Origin: Saprospiraceae bacterium | GTDB lineage: Bacteria > Bacteroidota > Bacteroidia > Chitinophagales > Saprospiraceae | DNA length: 64,000 nucleotides | Direction of reading: 5' to 3' | NCBI GenBank assembly: GCA_017985675.1 | Contig: JAGNXB010000008.1 | Span: 19,290 to 83,289 of the forward strand | In this document: in pieces, positions 44,379-54,264 of the stretch | Numbering within the stretch: position 1 is the first letter of the stretch | How the letters are laid out: each line of letters opens with the position of its first letter | Translations under genes and position numbers: made by a program | Notes under the pieces: generated by a model | The model's database searches: none | What the model was told of the DNA's origin: nothing | Seen by the model: the letters and a program-made list of their open reading frames with translations, nothing else

Positions 44379-46124
44379 TCAGGATCGCAACAATTTGCCA
44401 CTCGACAGCTGGTTGCCTGCAATAATCCGATAGCTGTAAAAGCCGGGGTGGATTGTAGGCATACTCAAGGTCACCGGTACCGCATCCTGCAGGGTGAGCT
44501 GCTGCTCGAAGACCATCCTGCCGGATAAATCATAAAGCTGAAACGTACCAATGCCATCCATACCAGGCCATGTAATCTGCAACAGATCGTTGAAGGGATT
44601 GGGCAGAACGGATGCAGCCAGGGTAGTGGAAGGTGTAGAGGTTGACAACTGCTTTAACGCCAGTTTGACCGCCTCAAACACATCAATCCGACCCCAGCCG
44701 TACGTATTGTTGGGGGTCTCTGTGCCGGGCACACCGCCGCAGGTATCTGCAGCCGCTATGATCCGTGCTGTATTTTTCAGCAGGTCCTCGATGACGTCCA
44801 CCTCACCGGCCAGATCCGGACGGGCACTGATGATGAGTGCAACGGCACCTGCTACATGCGGACCAGCCATACTGGTTCCGCTAAAATTGGCATATCCGCC
44901 TCCGGGAATAGATGAACGTACATTGACACCCGGCGCTGATACATCGGGTTTCATGCGGCCACTGCCGTCTACAAGCACCGGTCCGCGACTGCTGAAATTC
45001 GCTATCGTATCATTATCGCGTGTGGCACCTATGGTAAAACTGCTCTCAAATATAGCTGCAGGTGTGCTCACGCTGCTACAGCCTGATCCACTGTTTCCTG
45101 CTGAAACAACAACTACAACCCCTGCCGTTTTCAAATTATTGACCACCATTTCCATCAAGGCAAAATTGGAAGGATCACAACCTTCAACTTCAGGGCATCC
45201 CCAGGAGTTGGCAATCACATGGGGTGCTTTGGCGGGATCAGGGTTACTATTACTCAGATCCGTTGGTGCTATAAACCATTCAAAACATTCAATATACGTT
45301 GAAGGGGTGCCCCAGCCGCGTTCCATATTTCGGCAGCCAATCCATCGGGCATCCGGTGCCACACCGATCTGCAAGGCACTATCGAGGCCTGCCATGGTGC
45401 CCATGGTATGCGTCCCGTGGTTATTGTCATCACAAGGCACCGGGCTGTCCAGACCACAGGGATTGTTTAGCGGATTATTAGTGGTGTCGCCATTGATCGG
45501 ATTTAACTGATGGATGGCATCGTGCCAGTTGTAATTGTGGTCTACCTGTCCGTTTGTATTTCCGCGATAGGTGCCAACGAGGGCAGGGTGGTCCCATTCA
45601 TAGCCTGTATCCTGACCGCCAATGACAACATCCTGTCCGGTGTAGCCCATGGCCCAGACACTATCCGCCTGGATTTTCTGTAGGCCCCAGGTAAGGTCTG
45701 CAAATCCGCGGAGCGGGCTTTCCATCTCCTCGCGATAATCCGATACACGCACGGGTGAATCAGCCGCTATATAGGCTACAGAGGGCAACGCAGCCACTTT
45801 CCGTATCAGCTCCAGATTGCCAAAGCTGCGGACCATATTAATCACATAATAAGGCTGCGCCAACGCTTTTTCTGCAGCCAGGAGGCTTAATACAGGACCC
45901 TGCGTAGAAGCTGCTTTTGTTTTCAGCAGATTAAACGCCTGTTGGCCTTTAGCCGCTTTGCCGTGGATGTTCCGGACTACCGAAAGATCTGCTTGTTCGC
46001 GAAGTACAATTAAAAAGGACTGGTCCTTGCCGGTAAGCCCATTTTGAAGTAAGGTTTCGGCAATGCGATCATCCGGACCTGGGGCAGTGAAACTCGTCAA
46101 TAGTAGTAGAAAAAACAGATTCAT
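44379..46124 (-). CDS. secreted subtilisin-like (S8) protease with T9SS sorting domain
   Basis: 581 residues from ATG 46124 (signal peptide MNLFFLLLLTSFTAPG); the longer frame adds no conserved sequence. Catalytic triad blocks: Asp in VVIGGQDTGYEWDHP, His in NNHGTHTMGTMAG, Ser in FSGTSMAGPHVAG. A N-terminal pro-domain-like stretch (about 20-130) precedes the catalytic core. The last about 80 residues are a type A T9SS domain (ASVLPNPFNDLLQITWPG...IIAGNQL). Exported protease; substrate unknown. It is 110 nt behind the DUF6089 gene on the same strand. Confidence 0.92.
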   Translation of the reverse strand: MNLFFLLLLTSFTAPGPDDRIAETLLQNGLTGKDQSFLIVLREQADLSVVRNIHGKAAKGQQAFNLLKTKAASTQGPVLSLLAAEKALAQPYYVINMVRSFGNLELIRKVAALPSVAYIAADSPVRVSDYREEMESPLRGFADLTWGLQKIQADSVWAMGYTGQDVVIGGQDTGYEWDHPALVGTYRGNTNGQVDHNYNWHDAIHQLNPINGDTTNNPLNNPCGLDSPVPCDDNNHGTHTMGTMAGLDSALQIGVAPDARWIGCRNMERGWGTPSTYIECFEWFIAPTDLSNSNPDPAKAPHVIANSWGCPEVEGCDPSNFALMEMVVNNLKTAGVVVVVSAGNSGSGCSSVSTPAAIFESSFTIGATRDNDTIANFSSRGPVLVDGSGRMKPDVSAPGVNVRSSIPGGGYANFSGTSMAGPHVAGAVALIISARPDLAGEVDVIEDLLKNTARIIAAADTCGGVPGTETPNNTYGWGRIDVFEAVKLALKQLSTSTPSTTLAASVLPNPFNDLLQITWPGMDGIGTFQLYDLSGRMVFEQQLTLQDAVPVTLSMPTIHPGFYSYRIIAGNQLSSGKLLRS

Positions 46125-46233
46125 ATTCAGTGAAATTCGATGGGTAAGATATGCTTTGGCAAAACTACACGGGAAGTCAAGGATTTGTTCCGGATGGCCC
46201 TGAAAAAAACAAAAAAACCAAAAGGAATGTCGG

Positions 46234-47049
46234 CTAATAGGTAATAGCGGGGCAACGAATCTCGCCAAAATAATAGACCAGGCCTACTTTCACCATGGCA
46301 TAGACATCATTGTTGCGGCTATCACCGCGTTGGCGGCCAGGCTGACCGATTTGCGGATATTCATCGTTGGGGATAGAGCGGTCTGAGAGTGCCACAGCTA
46401 TTGGCCCATGCAGTGCTTCCAGTTCTGCTTTGTCCGCATAGGTGGTAGAAACATCGTCGAGATAATCTGTCCACATATATCGGCTGTCAATTTCGATATT
46501 AATGGACCATTCATAACTGAGGTCAAACTTTAAGCCAAAGCCATAGTTTAATGCCGGTTGCAAAACGTAATATTCCTCTCCGGTAAACTGACCTTCCGTA
46601 CCCAGGTCTCTAAGGTTGTACCACTGGCCCTGATATTGCGTCTTGGGGGTAAATCCAAAAACAGTAAGACCCCCAAAAACATAGGGCGTAAACCAATAAT
46701 CACGGCTGCCGTGTTTATACTTCATGAAGTTGAACTCAAATCGCCCGCCGAGATCCACGACATTGGAAGCAAAGTTGAGGTTTCGGGCTAATTGAAAGGG
46801 ATTGTCAGACCATTGATCGTCGCCCTTCACATAGGTATAATTGGCCGTCAATGCCATGCAGAGCCGCTCATTAAAATTGTATCGGCCAATGGCTCCGACC
46901 GCCGGACCTGGATGGCCAAGGTTAAAGTTGGGGTTGAGATCGCCAAAGTACCAACCAAGGCCAATAAAGCCACCCACCTCATAGCCCATTTGAGCGCGAA
47001 CACCTGTGGTAGATAGACTAAGTAATAAAAAGGCAAGAATAAAACGCAT
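46234..47049 (-). CDS. outer-membrane beta-barrel protein, DUF6089 family
   Basis: 271 residues from ATG 47049 (signal peptide MRFILAFLLLSLSTTGVRA); a longer start is rejected because it would include the promoter. Barrel-type opening YEVGGFIGLGWYFGDLNPNFNLG..., then alternating beta strands (GRYNFNERLCMALTANYTYVKGDDQ; ALNYGFGLKFDLSYEWSINIEIDSRYMWTDYLDDV). Ends with VKVGLVYYFGEIRCPA. These are porin-like proteins of unknown cargo in Bacteroidota. Possibly in one transcript with the protease. Confidence 0.87.
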   Translation of the reverse strand: MRFILAFLLLSLSTTGVRAQMGYEVGGFIGLGWYFGDLNPNFNLGHPGPAVGAIGRYNFNERLCMALTANYTYVKGDDQWSDNPFQLARNLNFASNVVDLGGRFEFNFMKYKHGSRDYWFTPYVFGGLTVFGFTPKTQYQGQWYNLRDLGTEGQFTGEEYYVLQPALNYGFGLKFDLSYEWSINIEIDSRYMWTDYLDDVSTTYADKAELEALHGPIAVALSDRSIPNDEYPQIGQPGRQRGDSRNNDVYAMVKVGLVYYFGEIRCPAITY

Positions 47050-47067
47050 GGATGATATTTCGGGCTG

Positions 47068-47099
47068 CAAAGGTAGGAACATTAACGCATCTAGATCAA
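47068..47099 (-). promoter_or_regulatory. promoter of the DUF6089 gene
   Basis: On the minus strand: TTG (47099-47097), 21-nt spacer, TACCTTTG (47075-47068), 18 nt before the ATG (47049). Confidence 0.65.
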
Positions 47100-47148
47100 C
47101 CCTTGGTATATGCAAGGTATAGATATCAAGGCCATGAACAATAATGTA

Positions 47149-48153
47149 CTACAATCCCGCCCTTGCAGATATTTCCAGCATCCGGTCTATAGAAGCGCGG
47201 GCATCCCGGATAATCCAGTCTTCCAGGTGGATTTCAGGCAACTCATGCACCATACAGGTATAGAGCTTTTCCAGGGTATTGCGCTTCATATGCGGACAAT
47301 CATTACAGGCACATAAATTATCCGGAGGTGCAGGGATAAAGGTTTTGTTGGGCGATTTGAGCTGCATCTGGTGGATAATCCCCGTTTCGGTGGCGACGAT
47401 AAACGTATCGGCAGGATCCGTTTGGGTGTATTTTAACAGGCCGCTGGTGGAGCCGATATAATGGGCTTTTTCAAGGATAATAGCTTCACATTCAGGATGG
47501 GCTATCAATTTGGCTTCGGGATGGCGAGCCATCAATTTGGTAATTTTTTCGTTGGAAAAAATTTCATGAACCATACAGGTGCCATTCCAAAGTACCAGGT
47601 CCCGACCGGTTTTTTTAATCAGGTAAGCCCCAAGGTTTCGGTCCGGAGCGAAAATAATCGGCTGGTCTTTTGGGATGCTATTGATGATATGGACAGCATT
47701 GGTAGACGTGCAGCAGATATCCGTGAGTGTTTTGATTTCGGCAGTGCAATTGATATAACTAACCACGATATGGTCCGGATATTTTTCCTTGAACTTCCGA
47801 AACAAATCCGGTGGACAAGAATCAGCGAGCGAGCATCCCGCTTTCAGGTCGGGGAGTAGCACTTTTTTGTGCGGGGATAGCACCTTTGCCGTCTCTGCCA
47901 TAAAATGAACACCGGCAAACACGATAATATCCGCCTCAGTGGAGGCCGCCTGTTGCGATAAGCCCAAGCTATCTCCTACGTAGTCTGCAACATCCTGAAT
48001 GTCGCTTTCCTGATAATAATGCGCCAGAATAATCGCATTTTTTTCTTTTTTCAACTTTTGGATCTCCGCAACCAAATCCAGAGTAGGATCAGGTTCGATA
48101 TTTAAATAACCCAATTGCTGAAGTTCATTATTTGCGTTAGGTGGGAAAGTCAT
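47149..48153 (-). CDS. nadA: quinolinate synthase
   Basis: 334 residues. Condenses iminoaspartate and dihydroxyacetone phosphate into quinolinate in de novo NAD synthesis; carries a [4Fe-4S] cluster. Seen: [84 protein letters not shown] and [15 protein letters not shown] with the conserved Cys. No nadB or nadC is adjacent. Confidence 0.96.
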   Translation of the reverse strand: MTFPPNANNELQQLGYLNIEPDPTLDLVAEIQKLKKEKNAIILAHYYQESDIQDVADYVGDSLGLSQQAASTEADIIVFAGVHFMAETAKVLSPHKKVLLPDLKAGCSLADSCPPDLFRKFKEKYPDHIVVSYINCTAEIKTLTDICCTSTNAVHIINSIPKDQPIIFAPDRNLGAYLIKKTGRDLVLWNGTCMVHEIFSNEKITKLMARHPEAKLIAHPECEAIILEKAHYIGSTSGLLKYTQTDPADTFIVATETGIIHQMQLKSPNKTFIPAPPDNLCACNDCPHMKRNTLEKLYTCMVHELPEIHLEDWIIRDARASIDRMLEISARAGL

Positions 48154-48243
48154 ATCAATTTATTTATAAAACAGCGATGGAGTGGTAAGTGGTTAATCCA
48201 AAAAGATGAAGAGCATGTCGTATTTATGGTTTGAAACGTGCAT

Positions 48244-49212
48244 TTATCCTCGTCCTATCAGATACATCGTATATACAACATAAAGTGCCAGGAAAAAGAT
48301 GCCGGTAACTCTTGTAAGGACCATTTTTTTACTCACCACAAGTGCTAAGATGATGAGTGTACTGCTGAAAACAATCATCAATACATCCGCATTGGAATTG
48401 GCGGTAAAGGGCAAGGGGCGAATTGTCGCACTTAATCCCAGTACCCATAAAAGGTTGAATATATTTGACCCAACCACGTTGCCCACAGCAATATCTGATT
48501 TTCCCCTATAGGATGCGACCACAGAGGTTACTAATTCCGGCAAACTGGTACCTACAGCCACTATAGTGAGTCCGATCAGGGATTGGCTCATGCCAAAATT
48601 GGCTGCAATAGTCACCGCGCCATCGACCACCCATTTACCCCCAAGAAATAAGGCCATTATGCCTACGAGCATAATAAGGGATAACTGAAATACGGGTTTT
48701 GTATTATTGGGTAAAGGCTCAGCTACATCCAAATTATTTTTATCTGATCTGGCCATGTCAATAATATAAATCAAAAACATAAAAAAAAACACCATCACAC
48801 TGATGCCTTCTTTTCGGTCGAATATTAATGATGTTTCGGTTGGATTAAACAGGTTTGTATTGGCAAAAAAACCTACCAGGAGTGCTGCAGTCAGCGAGAA
48901 TGGAATTTCTGTAAGCACCGTAGGACGCTTGACTGTCAGGTTGGCGACCAATGCGGAGGCGCCCAGAATGAGGAGTACGTTGGCAATATTTGAACCCAAT
49001 ATATTGCCAACCGCAATTTCAGTGTTCCCCCCAAAACTGGCCATCAGGTTAACCGTAAGCTCAGGCAGCGATGTACCAAAAGAAACGATGGTCAACCCAA
49101 CCACCATATCCGATACACCATATCGATTAGCAAGGAGACTAGCCGAATCGACCAGCCAGTCAGCTCCTTTAATCAACAGCACAAATCCTAAAATAAATAA
49201 AACGTAGATCAT
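48244..49212 (-). CDS. calcium/sodium (CaCA-type) antiporter
   Basis: 322 residues from ATG 49212 (MIYVLFILGFVLLIKGADWLVDSASLLANRYGVSDMVVG); a longer frame contains the promoter and is rejected. Two similar halves each hold the alpha-repeat motif: GTSLPELTVNLMAS...GSNIANVLLILG and GTSLPELVTSVVAS...GNVVGSNIFNLLWVLG. The family (YrbG-like) exchanges Ca2+ for Na+ or H+ across the inner membrane. Ten hydrophobic helices are expected and consistent. Preceded by promoter-like TATCTTTG at 49248-49255 (minus strand), with a weak -33. Confidence 0.9.
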   Translation of the reverse strand: MIYVLFILGFVLLIKGADWLVDSASLLANRYGVSDMVVGLTIVSFGTSLPELTVNLMASFGGNTEIAVGNILGSNIANVLLILGASALVANLTVKRPTVLTEIPFSLTAALLVGFFANTNLFNPTETSLIFDRKEGISVMVFFFMFLIYIIDMARSDKNNLDVAEPLPNNTKPVFQLSLIMLVGIMALFLGGKWVVDGAVTIAANFGMSQSLIGLTIVAVGTSLPELVTSVVASYRGKSDIAVGNVVGSNIFNLLWVLGLSATIRPLPFTANSNADVLMIVFSSTLIILALVVSKKMVLTRVTGIFFLALYVVYTMYLIGRG

Positions 49213-49337
49213 ACCTTTCCGGGAAAGAAATAGGCTCTCCCGAACGGCAAAGATAGCCAGACTAGCCGGAATGCAGGAAAGAGTCGGGATATCTTTGGAC
49301 GTACGATTGTCCGTTTCTTCTAATAGGAAAAGGGAAA

Positions 49338-49382
49338 AAAGCATGCATCAAGAGCAGTTCAGCCCGGGAGGATGCATGCTTT
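49338..49382 (-). terminator. rho-independent terminator of the 49397 gene
   Basis: AAAGCATGCATC (49338-49349) pairs with GATGCATGCTTT (49371-49382). On the minus strand it is followed by TTTTTTCCC. Confidence 0.8.
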
Positions 49383-49396
49383 AATCAATAAATAAA

Positions 49397-49987
49397 TTAC
49401 AATGTAGCTGGCGCAAAGTGAAGCGTTAACGTAACCGTATCCACTATGCCTTTCATGTTTTCAACAACTACTTCTACGGCAAAGTCGCCGGAAGCGAGGA
49501 CCTTTGGCGGCGTGCATCCGGATAAAAATTGTTCCAGGTTATCCTGTTGTAATCGCATCGATTTCAGACCGCACACCGTCAATCCGGAACAATCGCGCTG
49601 ATTGTCCAGGATGCCGGAACCCAATAGACCAATGCCACCAGGTTGGGTGCATGAAAAACCAAAACCACCACTTAGGGAAATACATTTAACGCCACTTTCT
49701 TCATCCGTAGCATTGGCATATACCGTAGTGCTGACATTTTGCTCGTAGTTCAGATTCACGGGCACGGAAGGGTCACTGACAATACTTATGGAGCTCGTCA
49801 TCGTCCCATCGGAATGCGTCACAGCTTGTGATATTTCCCATTGGACGACCGGTGCAGTGGCATCGGCATCAGGTACAACAACAAGTGCCGGATCATTGCA
49901 TGGATTGCAGGGTGGCGGCGGACTGCATGAAATAAGCATGGCGGCCATAACGAAGGATGCCATTGAAGAGAGCGTAAATGTTTGCAT
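49397..49987 (-). CDS. hypothetical lipoprotein (196 aa)
   Basis: Lipobox LISC after MQTFTLSSMASFVMAAMLISC; then SPPPPCNPCND. The mature protein is Ser/Thr/Gly-rich with several Cys (CISLSGGFGFSC, DCSGLTVCGLKS) and ends in a beta-rich Ig-like segment (AVEVVVENMKGIVDTVTLTLHF). No family recognised. Terminated by the hairpin at 49338-49382. Confidence 0.7.
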   Translation of the reverse strand: MQTFTLSSMASFVMAAMLISCSPPPPCNPCNDPALVVVPDADATAPVVQWEISQAVTHSDGTMTSSISIVSDPSVPVNLNYEQNVSTTVYANATDEESGVKCISLSGGFGFSCTQPGGIGLLGSGILDNQRDCSGLTVCGLKSMRLQQDNLEQFLSGCTPPKVLASGDFAVEVVVENMKGIVDTVTLTLHFAPATL

Positions 49988-50303
49988 AAGAGTAACTGGT
50001 TAGAAGGTTAGAAAAACGAAAGGGTCAAGAAGGAAAAATGCATTTCCTGATTTAGACAATTAAGATACACGTATTATGTGTTTTAGCGGACAAATGTGAC
50101 TCCCCGCCAACAAATAATTAATAATGGAGCGATCCTGTTTTTAGATGGTTATTCGATTATGGGTGTATTTTTACCCGACAAAGCCTTGGCGGCGGCGGGC
50201 GTTTATTCGGAAACCGTCATCGAACAGCTCGCTCCCAGCCAATAGCTGATCGACCCAGGGTTAAGGCCCGCGTGAGGCTTGGTTGCCCCCCTAGGCATTA
50301 ATC
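49988..50303. other. gene-free gap before copy 2 of the repeat element
   Basis: About 300 bases upstream of the 49397 lipoprotein gene. Its promoter is expected here, but I see no convincing TAnnTTTG in a good position. Nothing else recognised. Confidence 0.4.
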
Positions 50304-50795
50304 TTTAACCCAATCCATGCATTAGGCTTCGAGCGAAGGTCATTTCTGGTTGGGCACCACAATCAATCACCTCAATGATCAATCGAAAATCTGTGATTTT
50401 CTTGCCAAAGAAGACCTGCACGATACTGCGTTGTTTTTCATTCGCATAGGAAACACTATTCTCATTCAAAACGCCTTGTCTCGTGCAGGTCTCTTTTGGC
50501 CTTGATCCATTTCGGCAATCAATTCTGGTGCCCGATAAGCTGGTACTTCGTCGACAAGGCATAGCCTCCTATGGTGAGGAGGGGAAGTGACTGATTATGA
50601 AGCAGAAATGAGCTGTAGCCGAAGCAATTTACGGCTAATAATCAATGAGATAAATCCAGGATCATTTCCCATATATTTTTGCACTCATTTCTTCCCACCT
50701 TGAATTCAAATTAATTTTCATAATATATTGTATGTCAAGTATTAAGGAATTAATGTTCATTTTATAATAAAACCTAATGCATGAATTGGGTTTAA
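50304..50795. mobile_element. MITE-like repeated element, copy 2
   Basis: About 492 bp in the same orientation as copy 1 (34758-35246). Left terminus TTTAACCCAATC...CATTAGG (50304-50329) and inverted right terminus CCTAATGCATG...ATTGGGTTTAA (50769-50795). Left about 320 bp about 90% identical to copy 1, including the subterminal palindrome CTTCGAGCGAAG (50326-50337). The right terminus overlaps the porin stop codon (50792-50794). Confidence 0.85.
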
Positions 50796-52735
50796 TTCCT
50801 AAAGGTAAAAGCTACACCAAATCGCAACCAATTTGCCGGCATCGGATAGCCATCCACAGATGAAAAAACCCGGGGAATACTTTCCCCGTTGGAAGCGGGT
50901 TGTTTCCATCCAAATATCATCTGCCCCGCGTTTTCCAATTCAATAAAAAACCGAAAGCCAAGGCGCTCCATGGAAAGATAAGCATCCACCTGCGGGTACC
51001 ATTTTTCTTCATGGGTATGCTGAACATAAAATACGCCATGGAGTGGCATATAACCATAGGGATTCCAGGGGCTAATCAGGCGCAGTTCAGAACCGATACG
51101 TGTGCGGAGACTGCGGCGAAACCACATTCCCTCATAGTACACATCATGTCTGGTAATCCAGGCAGGGAAGGGTACTCGTGTATCGCCGCTTTGTTGCCAG
51201 CTCACCCGCTGTTTCAAATGGAAAACGCCCACATCCAATTGGTGGGAAACCCAAAGATGGGATTGCCCAAATGTGCTACCAATCTGATTCGGTATACCGG
51301 GTGCTTCAAAATAAAGGGCATTTGTCAACAGCGCAAAATGAACGCCACCCTTAAGCTTTATTTTGGGGATGGATAATTCGCCAAAAAGGCTTTGTTGTTG
51401 AATAGGATCCCATTGGTAGGTATATATCTGTTGTTGGGAAACGACAAGTTGCTCTTCAAATAAATCCGGTCTGCGATTAGCTAATACAAAGCCCGCTTTT
51501 ACCTGAGCCCATTGGCCCAGATGGAGACCCGCTGTTGATTCAGCTCTGAACGAACCAATCTGGTCGCCCAGGTCAGCTTGTAGCGAACCCTGAATTTCTG
51601 CGATTTCCCGCCATTGGAGCCTTGTCCGCCCTACGAGCATCACATTGTGGACAGTGCCTTTGTTCAGTTCATTAGACCAGTTGTGGATCCGATGATCCAA
51701 CCCGGCTTGAAGGCTGATTCCCACTCCTTGGGCGTTTTTCCAGGAAAATAAAAGCTCGCCAACATTAGATAACGTGGTATGGGTCGTGTATTGACGGATG
51801 CCGCGGTCGTCCGATTGGAAAACACCATAAAAAGTACCCCCGCCGGGGGGCGCTGTATCGCTGTACTTAAAGCGCCGATCCTGCCAGCGGAATTTGTGCA
51901 TAACCAGAAATCGGCCTAAACTATCCTTGTCCACTTTGCCACGAAAAGCAAAAGCCTGTGTTAGTTGATAATCCGTTTCTCTATACCGAAAAGAAGCATT
52001 CGTAAGCCATACAGGCACGTTTGACCGTTCCTGATAATTGGGATCGCCAAGGAGGGTGTCGGTGATTATGCCACCATTTTCCTGCTGATCCAGCACATGA
52101 TTGCCGTGCAGGAATGTGACCGCATATCGTCCTTTGGGCACCTGATAACGCAAGCCCGTTCGCAATGAACTATGATGATTGGCCAGGCGGCTGTATTCAC
52201 CTAAATTATAAATGCGCAGTGCCTCGATAAAAAAATCGGTACCCTTGCCAAACCGGCGGGCAAATTTACCTTTGAACAGACCATCCTCTGAGGTGGGGCC
52301 CTGTGAATAATACACATCACTATACGCCTTTTTTGATCGTATGAATTGCAGACTATCCGCCCCCAGCAAATAAGGGGACAATGCATATAATCCTGCCTGA
52401 AAACCAATGTTCGCCGGCAATTGTGGGGTGATGGCTTTAGCTGCCGTGCCTAGATTATGAAGTCGTGCATATTCTTGTCCTTCCGGTTGGTCGATTGGAT
52501 CGTAACGGCGCATGTCATCCAGGGTCGGGATGGCAAAATCTGATACCTCCCATGGTGCAAGAGCTGGAAAAGTGTGCAACTGTAAACTATCCAGTACCGG
52601 GGGTTGCTCCTCAAATACAGCCGGGGTTGTATCCCTGACGATATCTCCCCGGTATAGGCTATCAGGGCTTTGAGCAGTACCTCTTGTGGCAGCCGTTACT
52701 AAGCTTAATAATATAAAGAGGAGCGGTCTATTCAC
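50792..52735 (-). CDS. putative porin (Bacteroidota Porin_10-like)
   Basis: 647 residues from GTG 52735, which overlaps the stop codon of the upstream gene (GTGAATAG) and is followed by a signal peptide (NRPLLFILLSLVTAATRGTAQ). An ATG at 52777 within the upstream gene is the alternative. After a Pro/Asp-rich leader (about 25-130) come strands typical of large barrels: GFQAGLYALSPYLLG, YYSQGPTSEDGLFKGKFARRFGKGTDFFIEALRIYNLGEYS, ...GYMPLHGVFYVQHTHEEKWYPQVDAYLSME, and the C-terminus GVAFTFRN ending in an aromatic. Substrate unknown. Confidence 0.83.
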   Translation of the reverse strand: MNRPLLFILLSLVTAATRGTAQSPDSLYRGDIVRDTTPAVFEEQPPVLDSLQLHTFPALAPWEVSDFAIPTLDDMRRYDPIDQPEGQEYARLHNLGTAAKAITPQLPANIGFQAGLYALSPYLLGADSLQFIRSKKAYSDVYYSQGPTSEDGLFKGKFARRFGKGTDFFIEALRIYNLGEYSRLANHHSSLRTGLRYQVPKGRYAVTFLHGNHVLDQQENGGIITDTLLGDPNYQERSNVPVWLTNASFRYRETDYQLTQAFAFRGKVDKDSLGRFLVMHKFRWQDRRFKYSDTAPPGGGTFYGVFQSDDRGIRQYTTHTTLSNVGELLFSWKNAQGVGISLQAGLDHRIHNWSNELNKGTVHNVMLVGRTRLQWREIAEIQGSLQADLGDQIGSFRAESTAGLHLGQWAQVKAGFVLANRRPDLFEEQLVVSQQQIYTYQWDPIQQQSLFGELSIPKIKLKGGVHFALLTNALYFEAPGIPNQIGSTFGQSHLWVSHQLDVGVFHLKQRVSWQQSGDTRVPFPAWITRHDVYYEGMWFRRSLRTRIGSELRLISPWNPYGYMPLHGVFYVQHTHEEKWYPQVDAYLSMERLGFRFFIELENAGQMIFGWKQPASNGESIPRVFSSVDGYPMPANWLRFGVAFTFRN

Positions 52736-54137
52736 CGGGTGTGATTTGGATTGTCTGCCCAACAGCACCATGAGCACCCTTCAGTTCAAGTATAAACAAG
52801 CCAGTAGAAAGATCGGCAGGCAAATCCAGAATTTGGTGGGGTTGATCATCTGCAAGTCGCCAGGTGTTAACTATTCGGCCGCATAAATCCAGCAGCCTTG
52901 CTTCAAATGGTCCACCTATGGGTAAATGGCTCAATTGGATTTGATGGCTTGCGGGATTGGGTGATATGGTGAAGGCTATGTTATTTTGTATTTTGGGAAT
53001 GGCAGAAATAGACGGTTCAACCGGAGCAAAAACAAAGAGCCCCTCCTGCATATCTGAGATCAAAATGTTGCCCGAGGGTAAATAAGGAAATGCTCCCCAG
53101 GCACCTTTATAGCTATTTAATTTTGGTTCACTGGATGTGGAATAATGCAATACCTGTAAGGGTGGATTTTCCGGATCATGAATATCAAATACTCTAAGCC
53201 CATCGTAATAATAAGATACATAAAGATAATCACCGCGGATGAGCAGGTTGTGTGGAATGCTTTTCAGGTCACCAGGTATCGCTTCAAAGATTGAAGCCAC
53301 CTTAATGTTTTCGGGGTCTTTTATATCCAGTACTTTTAAGGGTGAGCCATGTGTTTCGTCGGCCATGAAATAATACGATCCGTCTTCACTTTGCCAACCG
53401 GAATGATTATATCCTTTGCCGGGATAGCTGGTCAAGGTGCCCAAGGGTACCGGCTGATAAGGATCTGAGAAGTCGACCATAGTGAAGCCGTCATAACCAC
53501 AATTGAGAAATGCCGTGTCATTGCGTACATACGCATCATGTACATGACCAAAGGAAAAACTGCCAAAGGTGTTATATGATCCAACTAGTGTTGGCGATAT
53601 TGGATTTGCCAGGTCATAAACGCGCATCCCACTATATGGGCTATCGCCTCCTGAAGTTGCCAGGGTATATAAGAGGGCACTTGCGGTGTCAATGAAAATA
53701 TTGTGACTACGCGAAAAACGAGCTTTTGAATCATATACGACAGGGAGCGAATCGGGTAAATGGGTGATATCCATTATTTGGAGCGTGCTTTGACCCTCAT
53801 CACATACGGCATAAAGGTAACCGGCATAATCATGGTAGTCCCTGTGGATGATGGAGGCCCCTGTTGCTGCACCAGGTACAAAAAAAGCTTCCCAGGGCAT
53901 CGTGGGGTCAGTGATGTCAATAAAGTGGGTGCCGGCTGTAGAGCCGATGATGCCATACTCGTGCCCGTTGACAGCAATACCCCACACTTCGTTGTACGTA
54001 TTATCATAAGCTGCCGACCCGGATAAGGCCGGATCAAACCAGTGGCCCAGAAGGTTAGCTTCTTTCGATTGGGCAAAGAGGAAAAGGGGTAACCCAAAAA
54101 TGGTGGCTAGGGCTAAAGATCGAATAGTCGTTGTCAT
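52728..54137 (-). CDS. choice-of-anchor B (LVIVD repeat) secreted protein with T9SS domain
   Basis: 469 residues from ATG 54137 (signal peptide MTTTIRSLALATIFGLPLFLF); the longer frame would include the promoter. A beta-propeller built from LVIVD-type repeats: VWGIAVNGHEYGIIGSTAGTHFIDITDP, YDLANPISPTLVGSY, FTMVDFSDPYQPVPLG, LKVLDIKDPENIKVAS, LRVFDIHDPENPPLQVL. The last about 75 residues are a type A sorting domain (FTISPNPASHQIQL...SPLSTGLFILELKG type). Promoter TATTTTTG lies 4 nt before the ATG. It is translationally coupled to the porin gene downstream (8-nt overlap). Confidence 0.88.
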   Translation of the reverse strand: MTTTIRSLALATIFGLPLFLFAQSKEANLLGHWFDPALSGSAAYDNTYNEVWGIAVNGHEYGIIGSTAGTHFIDITDPTMPWEAFFVPGAATGASIIHRDYHDYAGYLYAVCDEGQSTLQIMDITHLPDSLPVVYDSKARFSRSHNIFIDTASALLYTLATSGGDSPYSGMRVYDLANPISPTLVGSYNTFGSFSFGHVHDAYVRNDTAFLNCGYDGFTMVDFSDPYQPVPLGTLTSYPGKGYNHSGWQSEDGSYYFMADETHGSPLKVLDIKDPENIKVASIFEAIPGDLKSIPHNLLIRGDYLYVSYYYDGLRVFDIHDPENPPLQVLHYSTSSEPKLNSYKGAWGAFPYLPSGNILISDMQEGLFVFAPVEPSISAIPKIQNNIAFTISPNPASHQIQLSHLPIGGPFEARLLDLCGRIVNTWRLADDQPHQILDLPADLSTGLFILELKGAHGAVGQTIQITPGE

Positions 54138-54141
54138 TTTG

Positions 54142-54149
54142 CAAAAATA
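54142..54149 (-). promoter_or_regulatory. -7 element 4 nt before the choice-of-anchor B start
   Basis: TATTTTTG on the minus strand, then CAAA and ATG (54137). No strong -33 is seen at the normal distance. Confidence 0.5.
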
Positions 54150-54264
54150 GACAGGCTTTTCCAATCCCCATCCACTAGTGAAAGAAGTCTGCGGTTTCAT
54201 TGAACTTATTTGTGTCCTTATGTCTTCAATGCATGCTGTATCTTCGCCCCATCAGAATTGCACT

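Noticed and set aside
44551..45510. 319-codon open frame antisense to the subtilisin gene
   Set aside because: No motif; runs opposite a clear S8 protease with intact catalytic blocks, so it is a shadow of codon bias.
50305..50562. 85-codon minus-strand frame inside repeat copy 2
   Set aside because: The corresponding frame in copy 1 has stop codons, so it is not a conserved protein; the sequence is explained by the repeat element.
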